A stretch of 64,000 nucleotides of DNA from Lonepinella sp042485795 (GTDB lineage: Bacteria; Pseudomonadota; Gammaproteobacteria; Enterobacterales; Pasteurellaceae): NCBI RefSeq assembly GCF_042485795.1, contig NZ_CP169368.1, positions 992,001 through 1,056,000 of the forward strand, in the 5' to 3' direction. The notes beneath the pieces were generated by a model. The model made no database searches, had not been told where the DNA came from, and was given only the letters and a program-made list of their open reading frames with translations. A program made the translations under genes and the position numbers. Below, piece by piece: positions 35,934 to 45,146 of this stretch; position 1 is the stretch's first letter; the number at the start of each line of letters is the position of its first letter.

Positions 35934-36008
35934 AAGAACATTGGCGAAGAAAAAAGTAATAAATAAACCAAATTTAAAATTAAACAAAAAAGAGAAAGGA
36001 AAAACAAC

Positions 36009-36749
36009 ATGGCAGGACACAGTAAGTGGGCTAACATCAAACACCGCAAAGCCGCACAAGATGCACAGCGTGGTAAAGTATTTACTAAATTAATCCGTGA
36101 ATTAGTCAGCGCTGCAAAAATCGGCGGAGGTGATGTCGGCACCAACCCCCGTTTGCGTGCGGCAGTGGATAAAGCACTTTCCAGCAATATGACCCGTGAC
36201 ACCATCAACCGTGCTATTGAGCGTGGTGTGGGCGGTGGCGATGACACCAATATGGAAACCCGTGTTTACGAAGGTTACGGACCGGGTGGCACGGCGGTGA
36301 TGGTAGAATGTTTGAGTGACAACGCCAACCGCACCATTTCACAGGTTCGCCCGAGTTTTACCAAATGTGGCGGTAACTTAGGGACTGAGGGTTCAGTCGG
36401 TTATTTATTCAGTAAAAAAGGTTTAATTTTAATTCTTGAAGCCGATGAAGATGCTTTGACCGAAGCGGCAATCGAAGCGGGGGCAGACGATATTCAACCG
36501 CAAGATGACGGTTCATTTGAAATCTATACCGCATGGGAAGATTTAAGTGATGTGCGTGAAGCGATTGAAAAAGCAGGTTTCAAAATTGAGAGTGCAGAAG
36601 TAACAATGATCCCATCAACCAGCGTTGATCTTGATGCAGAAAATGCACCAAAACTATTACGTTTAATTGATATGCTGGAAGATTGTGATGACGTGCAAAA
36701 CGTCTATCACAACGGTGAAATCAGTGATGAAGTGGCAGCCCTACTTTAA
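36009..36749 (+). CDS. yebC: YebC/TACO1 family protein
   Basis: The 246-aa protein starts MAGHSKWANIKHRKAAQD, the invariant opening of the YebC/PmpR family, and contains NRTISQVRPSF near residue 113 and GSVGYLF near 130. Members were annotated as transcriptional regulators; newer work links YebC-type proteins to translation through difficult motifs, so the molecular role should be left open. It lies upstream of ruvC as in many gammaproteobacteria. Its leader carries the hairpin element described above. Confidence 0.93.
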   Translation: MAGHSKWANIKHRKAAQDAQRGKVFTKLIRELVSAAKIGGGDVGTNPRLRAAVDKALSSNMTRDTINRAIERGVGGGDDTNMETRVYEGYGPGGTAVMVECLSDNANRTISQVRPSFTKCGGNLGTEGSVGYLFSKKGLILILEADEDALTEAAIEAGADDIQPQDDGSFEIYTAWEDLSDVREAIEKAGFKIESAEVTMIPSTSVDLDAENAPKLLRLIDMLEDCDDVQNVYHNGEISDEVAALL

Positions 36750-36837
36750 TATAATTTGTATTATAGGTTTTGTTATGCTAGGATAAAAATGTCTTTTTGA
36801 ACAAGACCTTACTTTTATTTTTTATTAAGGAGATTCT

Positions 36838-37380
36838 ATGAAATTAGTCAAATTTATTCCTGCAATCTGTGCCACAGTAGTATTGGCTGCTTGTTCTTCT
36901 GCTCCTAGCGAGCAAGAAATGGCTGCTGCTCAAGCTGAAAAAGAAGCTCAAGTAATGGAGCAAGCTATGAATACAGCAGATGCACAAGCAACTGAGATGG
37001 CAAAAAATATTGATGGTACCGCACAAGTAAAAGTACAAAAAGTGCCAACTGTAAATAAATCGGTGGTTTATCGTTGTCAGTCAGGCAAAGTAGTAACAGC
37101 AACCTATGCTTTTGAAAATAACGATCCGCGAGCGGTTAGTGTTCGTTTAGGTAAAGGTCAAAAAGCATTAAAAGTATCATTAGCTCGTGATGATAATAGC
37201 AAAGATACCGTTTCATTTGTTTCTGATAAATACGAATGGAATGTAGATACGGGTTTAACCTTGGACAATTTTAATGGTGTTGATGCCATTCATTTAGTGA
37301 AAAAAGGTGCTGAATCCGATCAAATTTTAGCAAAACTTTGTAATGTTAATAAAACAGCGACAAAACGATTAAATAAATAA
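36838..37380 (+). CDS. Lipoprotein with possible MliC-like C-terminal domain
   Basis: The 180-aa precursor has a lipoprotein signal with lipobox LAAC (Cys19). A helical Ala/Glu/Gln-rich spacer follows (about residues 20-75), and then a beta-rich domain starting VVYRCQSGKVVTATY with a second Cys in LCNVNK near the end. The Y-x-C-x-x-G start and the VSVRLGKGQKAL strand recall MliC/PliC lysozyme inhibitors, but the typical later motif is not clear. It is inserted between yebC and ruvC. Outer-membrane location is likely because Ser follows the lipidated Cys. Confidence 0.7.
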   Translation: MKLVKFIPAICATVVLAACSSAPSEQEMAAAQAEKEAQVMEQAMNTADAQATEMAKNIDGTAQVKVQKVPTVNKSVVYRCQSGKVVTATYAFENNDPRAVSVRLGKGQKALKVSLARDDNSKDTVSFVSDKYEWNVDTGLTLDNFNGVDAIHLVKKGAESDQILAKLCNVNKTATKRLNK

Positions 37381-37400
37381 TTAAAATCAGTTATGATGAT

Positions 37401-37435
37401 TGGGTGGAGATAGAACTCCACCCATTTTATTTTGT
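37401..37435 (+). terminator. Terminator after the lipoprotein gene
   Basis: TGGGTGGA (37401-37408) and TCCACCCA (37417-37424) flank an 8-nt loop. TTTTATTTT follows. Confidence 0.85.
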
Positions 37436-37451
37436 AGAATTGTAGGGCAAC

Positions 37452-38024
37452 ATGGCAATCATTTTAGGAATAGACCCTGGCTCAAGAGTGACTGGTTATG
37501 GGGTTATTCGTCAAACAGGACGTACATTAGAATATCTCGGCAGCGGTGCTATTCGTACCCAAGTAGAAGATATGCCAACACGTTTAAAGCGGATTTATGC
37601 TGGCGTAACGGAAATTATCATGCAATTTCAGCCTGATATGTTTGCTATTGAAGAAGTATTTTTAGCCAAAAACCCAAGTTCCGCTTTAAAACTCGGACAA
37701 GCACGTGGCACAGCCATTGTAGCCGCGGTGAATAGTGATTTACCCGTGTTTGAATATGCTGCTCGTTTGGTGAAACAAACAGTAACAGGTATTGGCTCGG
37801 CGGATAAAATACAAGTACAAGATATGGTTACTCGTATTCTTAAACTCTCTGATAAACCCCAAGCTGATGCAGCAGATGCCTTAGCGATTGCCATTACCCA
37901 TGCTCATACCATTCAACATAGTTTGCAGGTTTCTCACACGGCAACTCCAACGGAAACTCGAGAAAAATACACCGCACTTTTACGCACTCGTTATAGCCGT
38001 GGGCGTTTTCGCTTAAAAATTTAA
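37452..38024 (+). CDS. ruvC: RuvC, Holliday junction resolvase
   Basis: RuvC cuts Holliday junctions after RuvAB branch migration. The 190-aa protein has the RNase H-like catalytic acids in LGIDPGS (Asp8), AIEEVF near residue 67, and DAADALAIAI near 138. It starts behind AGGGC at 37452. The longer ORF reading from 37400 in another frame is a shadow. It precedes ruvA by 63 bp. Confidence 0.95.
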   Translation: MAIILGIDPGSRVTGYGVIRQTGRTLEYLGSGAIRTQVEDMPTRLKRIYAGVTEIIMQFQPDMFAIEEVFLAKNPSSALKLGQARGTAIVAAVNSDLPVFEYAARLVKQTVTGIGSADKIQVQDMVTRILKLSDKPQADAADALAIAITHAHTIQHSLQVSHTATPTETREKYTALLRTRYSRGRFRLKI

Positions 38025-38087
38025 CTGGATTTTTGTTCAGTCTTTGGTTATAGTAAGCAAAAATTTTTGCAAGGATAATTTAACGCT

Positions 38088-38702
38088 ATGATCGGTCGCT
38101 TACAAGGTAAACTTATCGAAAAACACCCGCCTGAAATTTTGCTTGATGTACAAGGTGTGGGTTATGAATTGTTATTACCTATGACAAGTTTTTATAATCT
38201 ACCTGAAATTGAGCAAGACTGTACTTTATTTACCCATTTGGTGGTACGAGAAGATGCACATTTACTGTTTGGATTTTCCCATAAACAAGATCGCAGTTTA
38301 TTCCGTGAATTAATCAAAACCAATGGGGTAGGTCCTAAATTAGCCTTAGCGATTTTGTCCGCCATGTCAGTATCGGAATTTGCTTATGCGATTGAACACG
38401 AAGAATTATCTAAGTTAGTGAAAATTCCAGGTGTGGGTAAGAAAACGGCGGAACGCTTGTTGGTCGAATTAAAAGGCAAATTCAAAGGTGTGGGGCAAGG
38501 GGATTTCTTTGTGAAAAGTAACCATTTGCCAGCGGTTGAACGGATATCTGCAACGGAAAATATAGCTACAGATGATGCGGTTTCAGCCTTGATTGCTTTA
38601 GGTTATAAACCTATGGATGCAGAGAAAATGGTGAAGAAAGTGGCAAAACAAGATCTGTCTTCTGAACAACTAATTCGAGAAGCCTTAAAAGCAGCCTTAT
38701 AA
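38088..38702 (+). CDS. ruvA: RuvA, Holliday junction branch-migration subunit
   Basis: RuvA tetramers bind the four-way junction and load RuvB. The 204-aa protein begins MIGRLQGKLIEKHPPEILLDV and has the two helix-hairpin-helix motifs (LIKTNGVGPKLALAIL near 75 and LVKIPGVGKKTAERLL near 107) and the C-terminal RuvB-binding domain. It is 9 bp upstream of ruvB. Confidence 0.96.
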   Translation: MIGRLQGKLIEKHPPEILLDVQGVGYELLLPMTSFYNLPEIEQDCTLFTHLVVREDAHLLFGFSHKQDRSLFRELIKTNGVGPKLALAILSAMSVSEFAYAIEHEELSKLVKIPGVGKKTAERLLVELKGKFKGVGQGDFFVKSNHLPAVERISATENIATDDAVSALIALGYKPMDAEKMVKKVAKQDLSSEQLIREALKAAL

Positions 38703-38711
38703 GTGAGATAG

Positions 38712-39722
38712 ATGATGATTGAAGCAGATCGCATTATTAGTGCTACAGCAAAATTAGATGATGAAATCGTTGATCGTGCCATTCGCCCTAAATTATTGGC
38801 GGATTATGTGGGGCAACCACAAGTGCGGTCGCAAATGGAGATTTTTATTCAAGCAGCGAAATTACGTCAAGATGCTTTGGATCATTTACTGGTTTTCGGT
38901 CCCCCTGGATTGGGTAAAACCACCTTAGCCAATATTGTGGCGAATGAAATGGGGGTGAATATTCGCACGACTTCAGGTCCTGTGTTAGAAAAAGCAGGGG
39001 ATCTTGCGGCTATGCTGACCAATCTTGAACCCCATGATGTGCTATTTATTGATGAAATTCATCGTCTTTCGCCAGCTATTGAAGAAGTGCTTTATCCTGC
39101 GATGGAAGATTATCAACTGGATATTATGATTGGCGAAGGTCCAGCCGCTCGCTCGATTAAACTCGATCTGCCGCCGTTTACTTTAATCGGAGCAACCACA
39201 AGGGCAGGTTCACTGACTTCACCGTTACGTGATCGTTTTGGTATTGTACAACGCCTAGAATTTTATTCGGTGGAAGATTTAACGTTCATTGTTTCACGCA
39301 GTGCTAACTGCTTAAATTTAGAATTATCTGAAGCTGCTGCGATTGAAATTGCTCGCCGTTCTCGTGGCACACCACGTATTGCCAACCGATTATTACGCCG
39401 TGTACGTGATTATGCAGATGTGAAAAACCGCGGTGTGATTTCCGTAGAAATTGCCAATGCGGCATTGTCTATGTTAGATATTGATCAGGCTGGTTTTGAT
39501 TATTTAGATCGCAAATTCTTAACATCAATTATTGAACGTTTTGACGGTGGACCAGTGGGGTTAGATAATATTGCAGCAGCCATAGGGGAAGAGCGAGATA
39601 CTATTGAAGATGTGCTAGAACCTTATTTGATCCAACAAGGTTTTTTACAACGCACACCACGGGGGCGAATTGCCACTAACCATACTTATCGTCATTTTGG
39701 GTTAGAAAAATTGACAGAATAA
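38712..39722 (+). CDS. ruvB: RuvB, Holliday junction branch-migration ATPase
   Basis: This AAA+ hexameric motor drives branch migration. The 336-aa protein has Walker A GPPGLGKTT near residue 64, Walker B DEIHRL near 115, the sensor region GATTRAGSLTSPLRDRFG near 172, and a C-terminal winged helix. ATG 38715 is one codon downstream and better spaced from AGTGAG, so the true product may lack the first Met. Confidence 0.97.
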   Translation: MMIEADRIISATAKLDDEIVDRAIRPKLLADYVGQPQVRSQMEIFIQAAKLRQDALDHLLVFGPPGLGKTTLANIVANEMGVNIRTTSGPVLEKAGDLAAMLTNLEPHDVLFIDEIHRLSPAIEEVLYPAMEDYQLDIMIGEGPAARSIKLDLPPFTLIGATTRAGSLTSPLRDRFGIVQRLEFYSVEDLTFIVSRSANCLNLELSEAAAIEIARRSRGTPRIANRLLRRVRDYADVKNRGVISVEIANAALSMLDIDQAGFDYLDRKFLTSIIERFDGGPVGLDNIAAAIGEERDTIEDVLEPYLIQQGFLQRTPRGRIATNHTYRHFGLEKLTE

Positions 39723-39725
39723 AGC

Positions 39726-39756
39726 AAATAAGGAAACGAAATCCGTTTCCTTATTT
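39726..39756. terminator. Bidirectional terminator between ruvB and the YdgA-like gene
   Basis: AAATAAGGAAACG (39726-39738) pairs with CGTTTCCTTATTT (39744-39756) around a 5-nt loop. A T run follows on the plus strand. Confidence 0.85.
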
Positions 39757-39757
39757 T

Positions 39758-41713
39758 TTACTCTTTTTCTATGTTTAATTCATCTTGTGGTTCAGAATTT
39801 TGTTGTTCAGAGTCAAAAGGCATTCCATTAATTAACATATTGCCATTATCGGCTTTGAAATCAAGATGATATTGCCCGTCTTCAAGTTTAAACAAATCTT
39901 GTACCACAGTAACAATAGAATGCCAAAATGGTGTTGGTGGTTTTTCCATTTTAACTATGTCTTCCGCAATAGTAACGTTTAGTTGAATATTATTTTGCTT
40001 GATATTATTCATTCCATCTGCATAACCTTGCGGTAATGTCGCCGTTAAATTTGCATTTACAGGTAAAGATTTGCTGGCACTTGGATAAGTATCAATATTG
40101 GCTATGAATGTTGCTTTGGGAATATTAACGGGCGTAACTAAATATTGTTCCAATGTTATTTTAGTATAATTATCACTAGTTAAATTAGTTGCACAGATAC
40201 CACGGTATAACTTACAAAAATAGGTTTGGTAAAACGCTTTGTTTGGTGATAGTTGTTCCAATGGGAAATCTAATTTTAACTGACTAAATTGCATTTGTTG
40301 TTCAGTTAAGGTTAATTTATCCAACGAAATATTATTTTTTGTATCAAAAATATCTTTCAGCGGTTGAGCAGTATAGTTCCATTTAAGATTTTCTGCTGTC
40401 CCTTGATTTTTCATTGAAACTTTCTCAATTTTCACCGCACTTTCTAATTGCGTTTGGAAATTTTCAGCGAGTTTATCTAAATCGGCTAAGAAGTTTGGCG
40501 TATCTTTTTGAGGTAAATCCTTAGTTTGTAAACTTTTCGGTAAATATTTGATTAAAAAAGCTAAATGATTTTCTAAATTTAAATGTGAAAGTTTATTTTC
40601 GGCAGAAATGCCAGTAAATGACAATTCATCATCTTGATTAAACAGAATATTTTTTGCTTTTAGATTAATCGTTTGTTCTGAATTTTGTTTATCTTGATGA
40701 TTTGATGAAAAAACAATTTGTGTATTTTGGGCATCAATCAGGTTTATTTCATTCTTAGGATAAATAAAACGGTTTACTGAAAGTGTGGATTCAATTTTTT
40801 GATTATTAAATACAAAATCAATAAATTGTGTGATCATCGAAGTTAAATTAAATTGCTCTGCTTGTAATTGTTTTAATTGCTCAGGAAAAGTAACATGAGA
40901 TGGAATGCCTTGTCGCTTTAACGTCAGCACTACATCTTCTGCTCTGGTTTTATCTTGATCGGATTTAGTATTTTTATTCGACAGATAAATCCCTTGTTGA
41001 TTAATCTGCTGATTTAAATCATATCCTTGATCATTGATTTTTTTATCCAGAATATAATGTCCTTTAACTAAACCGATATGTGTGCCGTCACCATCGAGTA
41101 AGTTCACATCAATTTTCTTGGTTTTAAAATCTGCTTTAATTAAATCATATAAATTATCCCCAACCGTGGTTAATAAAAAGTTACCTTTCAGGTCAGTGAT
41201 TTTTAATAATTTATCGTAGTTAAAAGCGGAAAGTTCAGTTTGTAATTCAATAGATTTGGATTGAATATCGTAAGACAATTCGCTTTCTAAAGTTTGCGAT
41301 TGATTTGTACTATCACGAAATTCGGTCACAACACGAGAACTTAAACTATCACTAAAGACTGAAAATTGACTGGTAATGGTATTTTTATCAATGGTGATAT
41401 TAAGTTGTTCATTTAGTTTCTTAATTAAATTGGTATTAAATTCCGATTCTGCACTAATCATTAACGGAAGTGCGGTTAATTTTGTGTGCATAAAATCCGT
41501 TTTATTACCATTTCGCTCCATGCTAAAAATGAGATCACGAGTAAAAAAATCGCTATTTTTTTCTGTAATAGTGATATTAAATTGATCCTTTAATTGATAA
41601 GGAAATTTGCTAATGGTCTGATCGATTTGGTAGTTCGTATAAAATTGTGTCGCTACGCCAACCACTAAAGCGACAGCCGATAAACGTAATAAGAATTTAA
41701 CTTTTTTGCTCAT
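39758..41713 (-). CDS. YdgA-like (DUF945 family) membrane-anchored protein
   Basis: The 651-aa protein has a basic N-terminus and one signal-anchor helix (LLRLSAVALVVGVATQFYT, residues 9-27), followed by a long beta-rich Asn/Gln/Ser-rich periplasmic region. This agrees with DUF945/YdgA proteins, although it is longer than E. coli YdgA (about 500 aa). The end is acidic and low in complexity (SEQQNSEPQDELNIEKE). Function is unknown. It is alone on the minus strand between ruvB and metF. Confidence 0.72.
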   Translation of the reverse strand: MSKKVKFLLRLSAVALVVGVATQFYTNYQIDQTISKFPYQLKDQFNITITEKNSDFFTRDLIFSMERNGNKTDFMHTKLTALPLMISAESEFNTNLIKKLNEQLNITIDKNTITSQFSVFSDSLSSRVVTEFRDSTNQSQTLESELSYDIQSKSIELQTELSAFNYDKLLKITDLKGNFLLTTVGDNLYDLIKADFKTKKIDVNLLDGDGTHIGLVKGHYILDKKINDQGYDLNQQINQQGIYLSNKNTKSDQDKTRAEDVVLTLKRQGIPSHVTFPEQLKQLQAEQFNLTSMITQFIDFVFNNQKIESTLSVNRFIYPKNEINLIDAQNTQIVFSSNHQDKQNSEQTINLKAKNILFNQDDELSFTGISAENKLSHLNLENHLAFLIKYLPKSLQTKDLPQKDTPNFLADLDKLAENFQTQLESAVKIEKVSMKNQGTAENLKWNYTAQPLKDIFDTKNNISLDKLTLTEQQMQFSQLKLDFPLEQLSPNKAFYQTYFCKLYRGICATNLTSDNYTKITLEQYLVTPVNIPKATFIANIDTYPSASKSLPVNANLTATLPQGYADGMNNIKQNNIQLNVTIAEDIVKMEKPPTPFWHSIVTVVQDLFKLEDGQYHLDFKADNGNMLINGMPFDSEQQNSEPQDELNIEKE

Positions 41714-41901
41714 TATTTTTCCAAGAGGTACGGATAATTAGGTAAAAGTATAGCGAATTTACCAGATGACTACAAATATAGCTTATATGAATTAGATTCA
41801 TAAAAAATGTGAATTTTTTGAAATTGACGCATAATTATGATTGCTTTAATTTATCCTTAACTCAATACATTAATTGAATTCAGATAATATGGAGCGAATA
41901 T

Positions 41902-42780
41902 ATGAGCTACGCCAAAGAAATTGATACACTAAACCAACACATTGCAGATTTAGACGGAAAAATTAACGTTTCATTCGAATTTTTTCCACCGAAAACCGAA
42001 AAAATGGAAGAAACCCTGTGGGCATCTATTCACCGTTTAAAGACCTTAAAACCGAAATTTGTATCAGTGACTTATGGGGCAAATTCTGGTGAGCGTGATC
42101 GCACTCATAGTATTGTTAAAAGTATTAAACAACAAACAGGTTTAGAAGCGGCCCCCCATTTAACGGGGATTGATGCCACCCCTGAACAACTCCGCCAAAT
42201 TGCTAAAGACTACTGGGATAGTGGTATTCGCCGTATTGTGGCATTGCGTGGCGATGAGCCGAAAGGTTATGCCAAAAAGCCATTTTATGCGTCAGACTTA
42301 GTCACATTATTACGTGATGTAGCAGATTTTGATATTTCGGTGGCGGCTTATCCCGAGGTTCATCCTGAAGCCAAATCCGCTCAAGCAGACTTGATAAATT
42401 TAAAACGCAAAATTGATGCAGGGGCAAATCATGTGATTACGCAATTTTTCTTTGATGTGGAAAGCTATTTGCGTTTTCGTGATCGTTGTGCGTCCATCGG
42501 TATTGATGCAGAAATTGTGCCAGGTATTTTGCCTGTAACCAATTTCAAGCAGTTACAGAAAATGTCGAGCGTAACGAATGTGAAAATTCCAAGTTGGTTG
42601 GCTAAGATGTATGAGGGTTTAGATGAGGATCAAACTACCCGTAATTTAGTCGCATCAAGTGTTGCTATTGATATGGTACGAGTGTTATCCAGAGAGGGCG
42701 TGAATGATTTCCATTTTTATACCTTAAATCGTAGCGAATTGACCTATGCGATTTGTCATATCTTGGGGGTTCGTCCTTAA
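41902..42780 (+). CDS. metF: MetF, 5,10-methylenetetrahydrofolate reductase
   Basis: MetF reduces methylene-THF to methyl-THF with FAD, supplying the methyl group for methionine. The 292-aa TIM-barrel protein has the conserved VSFEFFPPKTEKMEE near residue 24 (catalytic Glu), VSVTYGANSG near 57, LRGDEP near 116 and ITQFFFD near 182. Length is as in E. coli. I found no convincing MetJ box upstream. It may supply methyl groups alongside the S-methyl donor route of mmuM about 2.4 kb away. Confidence 0.96.
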   Translation: MSYAKEIDTLNQHIADLDGKINVSFEFFPPKTEKMEETLWASIHRLKTLKPKFVSVTYGANSGERDRTHSIVKSIKQQTGLEAAPHLTGIDATPEQLRQIAKDYWDSGIRRIVALRGDEPKGYAKKPFYASDLVTLLRDVADFDISVAAYPEVHPEAKSAQADLINLKRKIDAGANHVITQFFFDVESYLRFRDRCASIGIDAEIVPGILPVTNFKQLQKMSSVTNVKIPSWLAKMYEGLDEDQTTRNLVASSVAIDMVRVLSREGVNDFHFYTLNRSELTYAICHILGVRP

Positions 42781-42815
42781 TTTAAGTGATACCAAGGTTT
42801 TAGATTTAACATAGT

Positions 42816-42854
42816 ATGAAAGCCCTTAAAAATGTTGATTTTAAGGGCTTTCAT
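42816..42854 (+). terminator. Terminator after metF
   Basis: ATGAAAGCCCTTAAAA and TTTTAAGGGCTTTCAT form a 16-bp stem with a 7-nt loop. Confidence 0.85.
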
Positions 42855-42960
42855 TGTATCAGGTTATGCCTATGCCTTTTATCAAGGCAAATAGAATACC
42901 GTGTAAAAACGCAAATTTTCCGCTATAATATCCCCTTATTTTTGACTAACGGAATCATCT

Positions 42961-43548
42961 ATGTCTGAAATCAAATTAATTGTCGGATTAGGCAATCCTG
43001 GGGCAAAATATGAGGGAACTCGTCATAACGCTGGGGAATGGCTAGTCAATGAAATTGCCCGTTCATATAATGTCAGTCTGAAAGACGACAACAAATATTT
43101 TGGTAAAACTGCCAAGATTTCCACCGCACTTGGTGATGTATGGTTGCTTGTGCCAACTACTTTTATGAATTTAAGCGGTAAAGCGGTGGGTGCATTAGCC
43201 AATTTCTTTCGTATTCAACCTGAAGAAATTATCGTGGCACACGATGAGCTGGATTTACCCTGTGGAGTAGCGAAAATCAAGCAAGGTGGCGGACACGGTG
43301 GGCATAACGGGCTGAAAGATATTATTGCCGTATTAGGTAATAACAAAAATTTCTATCGGATTCGTATTGGCATTGATCACCCAGGCAGTAAAGAATTGGT
43401 GGCAGGTTATGTATTAAGCAAAGCTGCCCCAAAAGATCAGGAAAAAATCAACGCCGCCATTGACGAAGCCAGTCGTTGTGTGGACGTATTATTCAAAGAC
43501 GGTGTGGTAAAAGCCACTAACCGATTAAACAGTTTTAAAGCAGAGTAA
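42961..43548 (+). CDS. pth: Pth, peptidyl-tRNA hydrolase
   Basis: Pth releases peptides from prematurely dropped peptidyl-tRNA. The 195-aa protein has the N-terminal VGLGNPGAKYEGTRHNAGEW with catalytic His22, TFMNLSGKAV near residue 68, and AHDELDLP near 94. A TATAAT at 42924 may be its -10. It is 10 bp upstream of ychF, the standard arrangement. Confidence 0.96.
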   Translation: MSEIKLIVGLGNPGAKYEGTRHNAGEWLVNEIARSYNVSLKDDNKYFGKTAKISTALGDVWLLVPTTFMNLSGKAVGALANFFRIQPEEIIVAHDELDLPCGVAKIKQGGGHGGHNGLKDIIAVLGNNKNFYRIRIGIDHPGSKELVAGYVLSKAAPKDQEKINAAIDEASRCVDVLFKDGVVKATNRLNSFKAE

Positions 43549-43558
43549 GGAATAAAAA

Positions 43559-44650
43559 ATGGGATTTAAATGTGGTATCGTGGGTTTACCCAATGTCGGA
43601 AAATCAACCCTTTTCAACGCATTAACCAAAGCAGGTATTGAAGCGGCAAACTATCCGTTTTGTACCATTGAACCAAATACGGGTGTGGTGCCAATGCCCG
43701 ATCCACGTCTTGATGCCTTGGCAGAGATTGTCAAACCTGAACGGGTATTACCAACCACAATGGAATTTGTGGATATTGCAGGCTTAGTGGCAGGGGCAAG
43801 CAAAGGCGAAGGCTTAGGCAACAAATTTTTAGCCAATATTCGTGAAACCGATGCTATCGGACACGTGGTACGTTGTTTTGAGAACGATGATATTGTTCAC
43901 GTAGCAGGCAAAATCAACCCTGCAGACGATATTGAGATTATCAATACCGAATTGGCGTTAGCGGATTTAGACAGCTGTGAACGTGCCATTCAACGCTTGC
44001 AAAAACGAGCCAAAGGCGGTGATAAAGAGGCTAAATTTGAATTATCCATTATGGAAAAAATCCTGCCTGTGTTAGAAAATGCGGGAATGATTCGTGAAGT
44101 TAATTTAGATAAAGACGAACTTTTTGCGATTAAAGGCTATAATTTTTTAACCTTAAAACCGACAATGTACATTGCCAATGTGAATGAAGACGGTTTTGAA
44201 AATAACCCGTATTTAGATCAAGTGCGTGCCATTGCGGAAAAAGAGGGGGCGGTTGTTGTGCCTGTGTGTGCGGCGATTGAAGCAGAAATCGCTGAATTAG
44301 AAGATGATGAAAAAGTCGAATTTTTACAAGACTTAGGCATTGAAGAACCTGGTTTAAACCGTGTCATTCGTGCTGGTTATGCTTTGTTAAATTTACAAAC
44401 CTATTTCACCGCAGGCGTGAAAGAAGTACGTGCATGGACGGTTTCTGTGGGTGCAACCGCACCGAAAGCCGCCGCCGTAATTCACACCGACTTTGAAAAA
44501 GGCTTTATTCGTGCCGAAGTAATCGCCTATGATGATTTTATCCAATTCAAAGGCGAAAACGGGGCAAAAGAAGCAGGCAAATGGCGTTTGGAAGGAAAAG
44601 AGTATATCGTGCAAGACGGTGATGTCATGCACTTTAGATTTAATGTGTAA
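43559..44650 (+). CDS. ychF: YchF/Ola1-type ribosome-associated ATPase
   Basis: The 363-aa Obg-family protein has P-loop GLPNVGKSTLFNAL (near residue 8), switch motif DIAGLVAGASKGEGLG near 72, a non-GTP-type NVNE motif near 203 that explains the family's ATP preference, a coiled-coil insert, and a C-terminal TGS domain ending VMHFRFNV. It is coexpressed with pth. A terminator follows. Confidence 0.95.
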   Translation: MGFKCGIVGLPNVGKSTLFNALTKAGIEAANYPFCTIEPNTGVVPMPDPRLDALAEIVKPERVLPTTMEFVDIAGLVAGASKGEGLGNKFLANIRETDAIGHVVRCFENDDIVHVAGKINPADDIEIINTELALADLDSCERAIQRLQKRAKGGDKEAKFELSIMEKILPVLENAGMIREVNLDKDELFAIKGYNFLTLKPTMYIANVNEDGFENNPYLDQVRAIAEKEGAVVVPVCAAIEAEIAELEDDEKVEFLQDLGIEEPGLNRVIRAGYALLNLQTYFTAGVKEVRAWTVSVGATAPKAAAVIHTDFEKGFIRAEVIAYDDFIQFKGENGAKEAGKWRLEGKEYIVQDGDVMHFRFNV

Positions 44651-44658
44651 CCTTGCAA

Positions 44659-44690
44659 GGGCGTAGTATTGCATACGCCCTATTTAACAA
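44659..44690 (+). terminator. Terminator after ychF
   Basis: GGGCGTA and TACGCCC pair around a short loop (within about 44659-44680), followed by a weak T tract. Confidence 0.6.
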
Positions 44691-44695
44691 TATTT

Positions 44696-45130
44696 ATGGA
44701 ACTTAAACTTCCCCCACCTATTTTATTTTTATTGGCAGTCGCATTCATCTACATGCTACCTAAAATAGCGTTGCCTTTAGCTAATTGGTTGAGTTATCTC
44801 TTTATTTTTACAGGTATTATTATTGCTATAGCGAGCTTGTATCCATTTTATCAACATAAAACTACAATTAACCCACATCGCCCTGAGCAAAGTGTTCATC
44901 TCATTACTTACGGGATTTACCGATTTAGCCGTAATCCTATGTATTTAAGTTTAGTTTGCTTTCTACTCGCTTTTACTTTTTGGCAACAACAAGCCTTAGG
45001 CTTTTTAGTAATTATTGGCTTTATTGCTTATTTAAATCGCTTTCAAATTCAACCCGAAGAACGTATATTAAAACAAAAATTCGGGCAAGATTTTTTACAA
45101 TACCAACAAAAGGTAAGACGTTGGATTTAA
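44696..45130 (+). CDS. Isoprenylcysteine methyltransferase-like (PEMT-like) membrane protein
   Basis: The 144-aa protein from ATG 44696 has four hydrophobic segments and the superfamily motif YGIYRFSRNPMYLSL near residue 78, then a C-terminal EERILKQKFGQDFLQYQQKVRRWI. This matches the small bacterial methyltransferase-like membrane proteins of the ICMT/PEMT clan; the substrate is unknown. A nine-residue upstream extension lacks support. It lies 16 bp before mmuM and may be cotranscribed. It is only distantly similar to the 171-aa protein at 32122. Confidence 0.78.
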   Translation: MELKLPPPILFLLAVAFIYMLPKIALPLANWLSYLFIFTGIIIAIASLYPFYQHKTTINPHRPEQSVHLITYGIYRFSRNPMYLSLVCFLLAFTFWQQQALGFLVIIGFIAYLNRFQIQPEERILKQKFGQDFLQYQQKVRRWI

Positions 45131-45146
45131 CAAAATTTAAGGAAAT

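Larger units (their letters stand above)
35656..36008. other. Noncoding stretch between nudB and yebC
   Basis: This 353-bp region holds no ORF I can support. It contains a USS-pair terminator (35708-35749), a 92-bp inverted repeat (35782-35873), a further 11-bp-stem hairpin (35904-35933), and the yebC ribosome-binding site AAAGGA at about 35995. ORFs on either strand here are short and built from the repeat arms. Confidence 0.7.

Noticed and set aside
35835..36250. Minus-strand ORFs opposite the start of yebC
   Set aside because: They are made of the inverted-repeat arms and the antisense of yebC, with no coding signature.
41714..41901. MetJ box upstream of metF
   Set aside because: No tandem AGACGTCT-like sequence is visible; the nearest string is AGATGACT alone.
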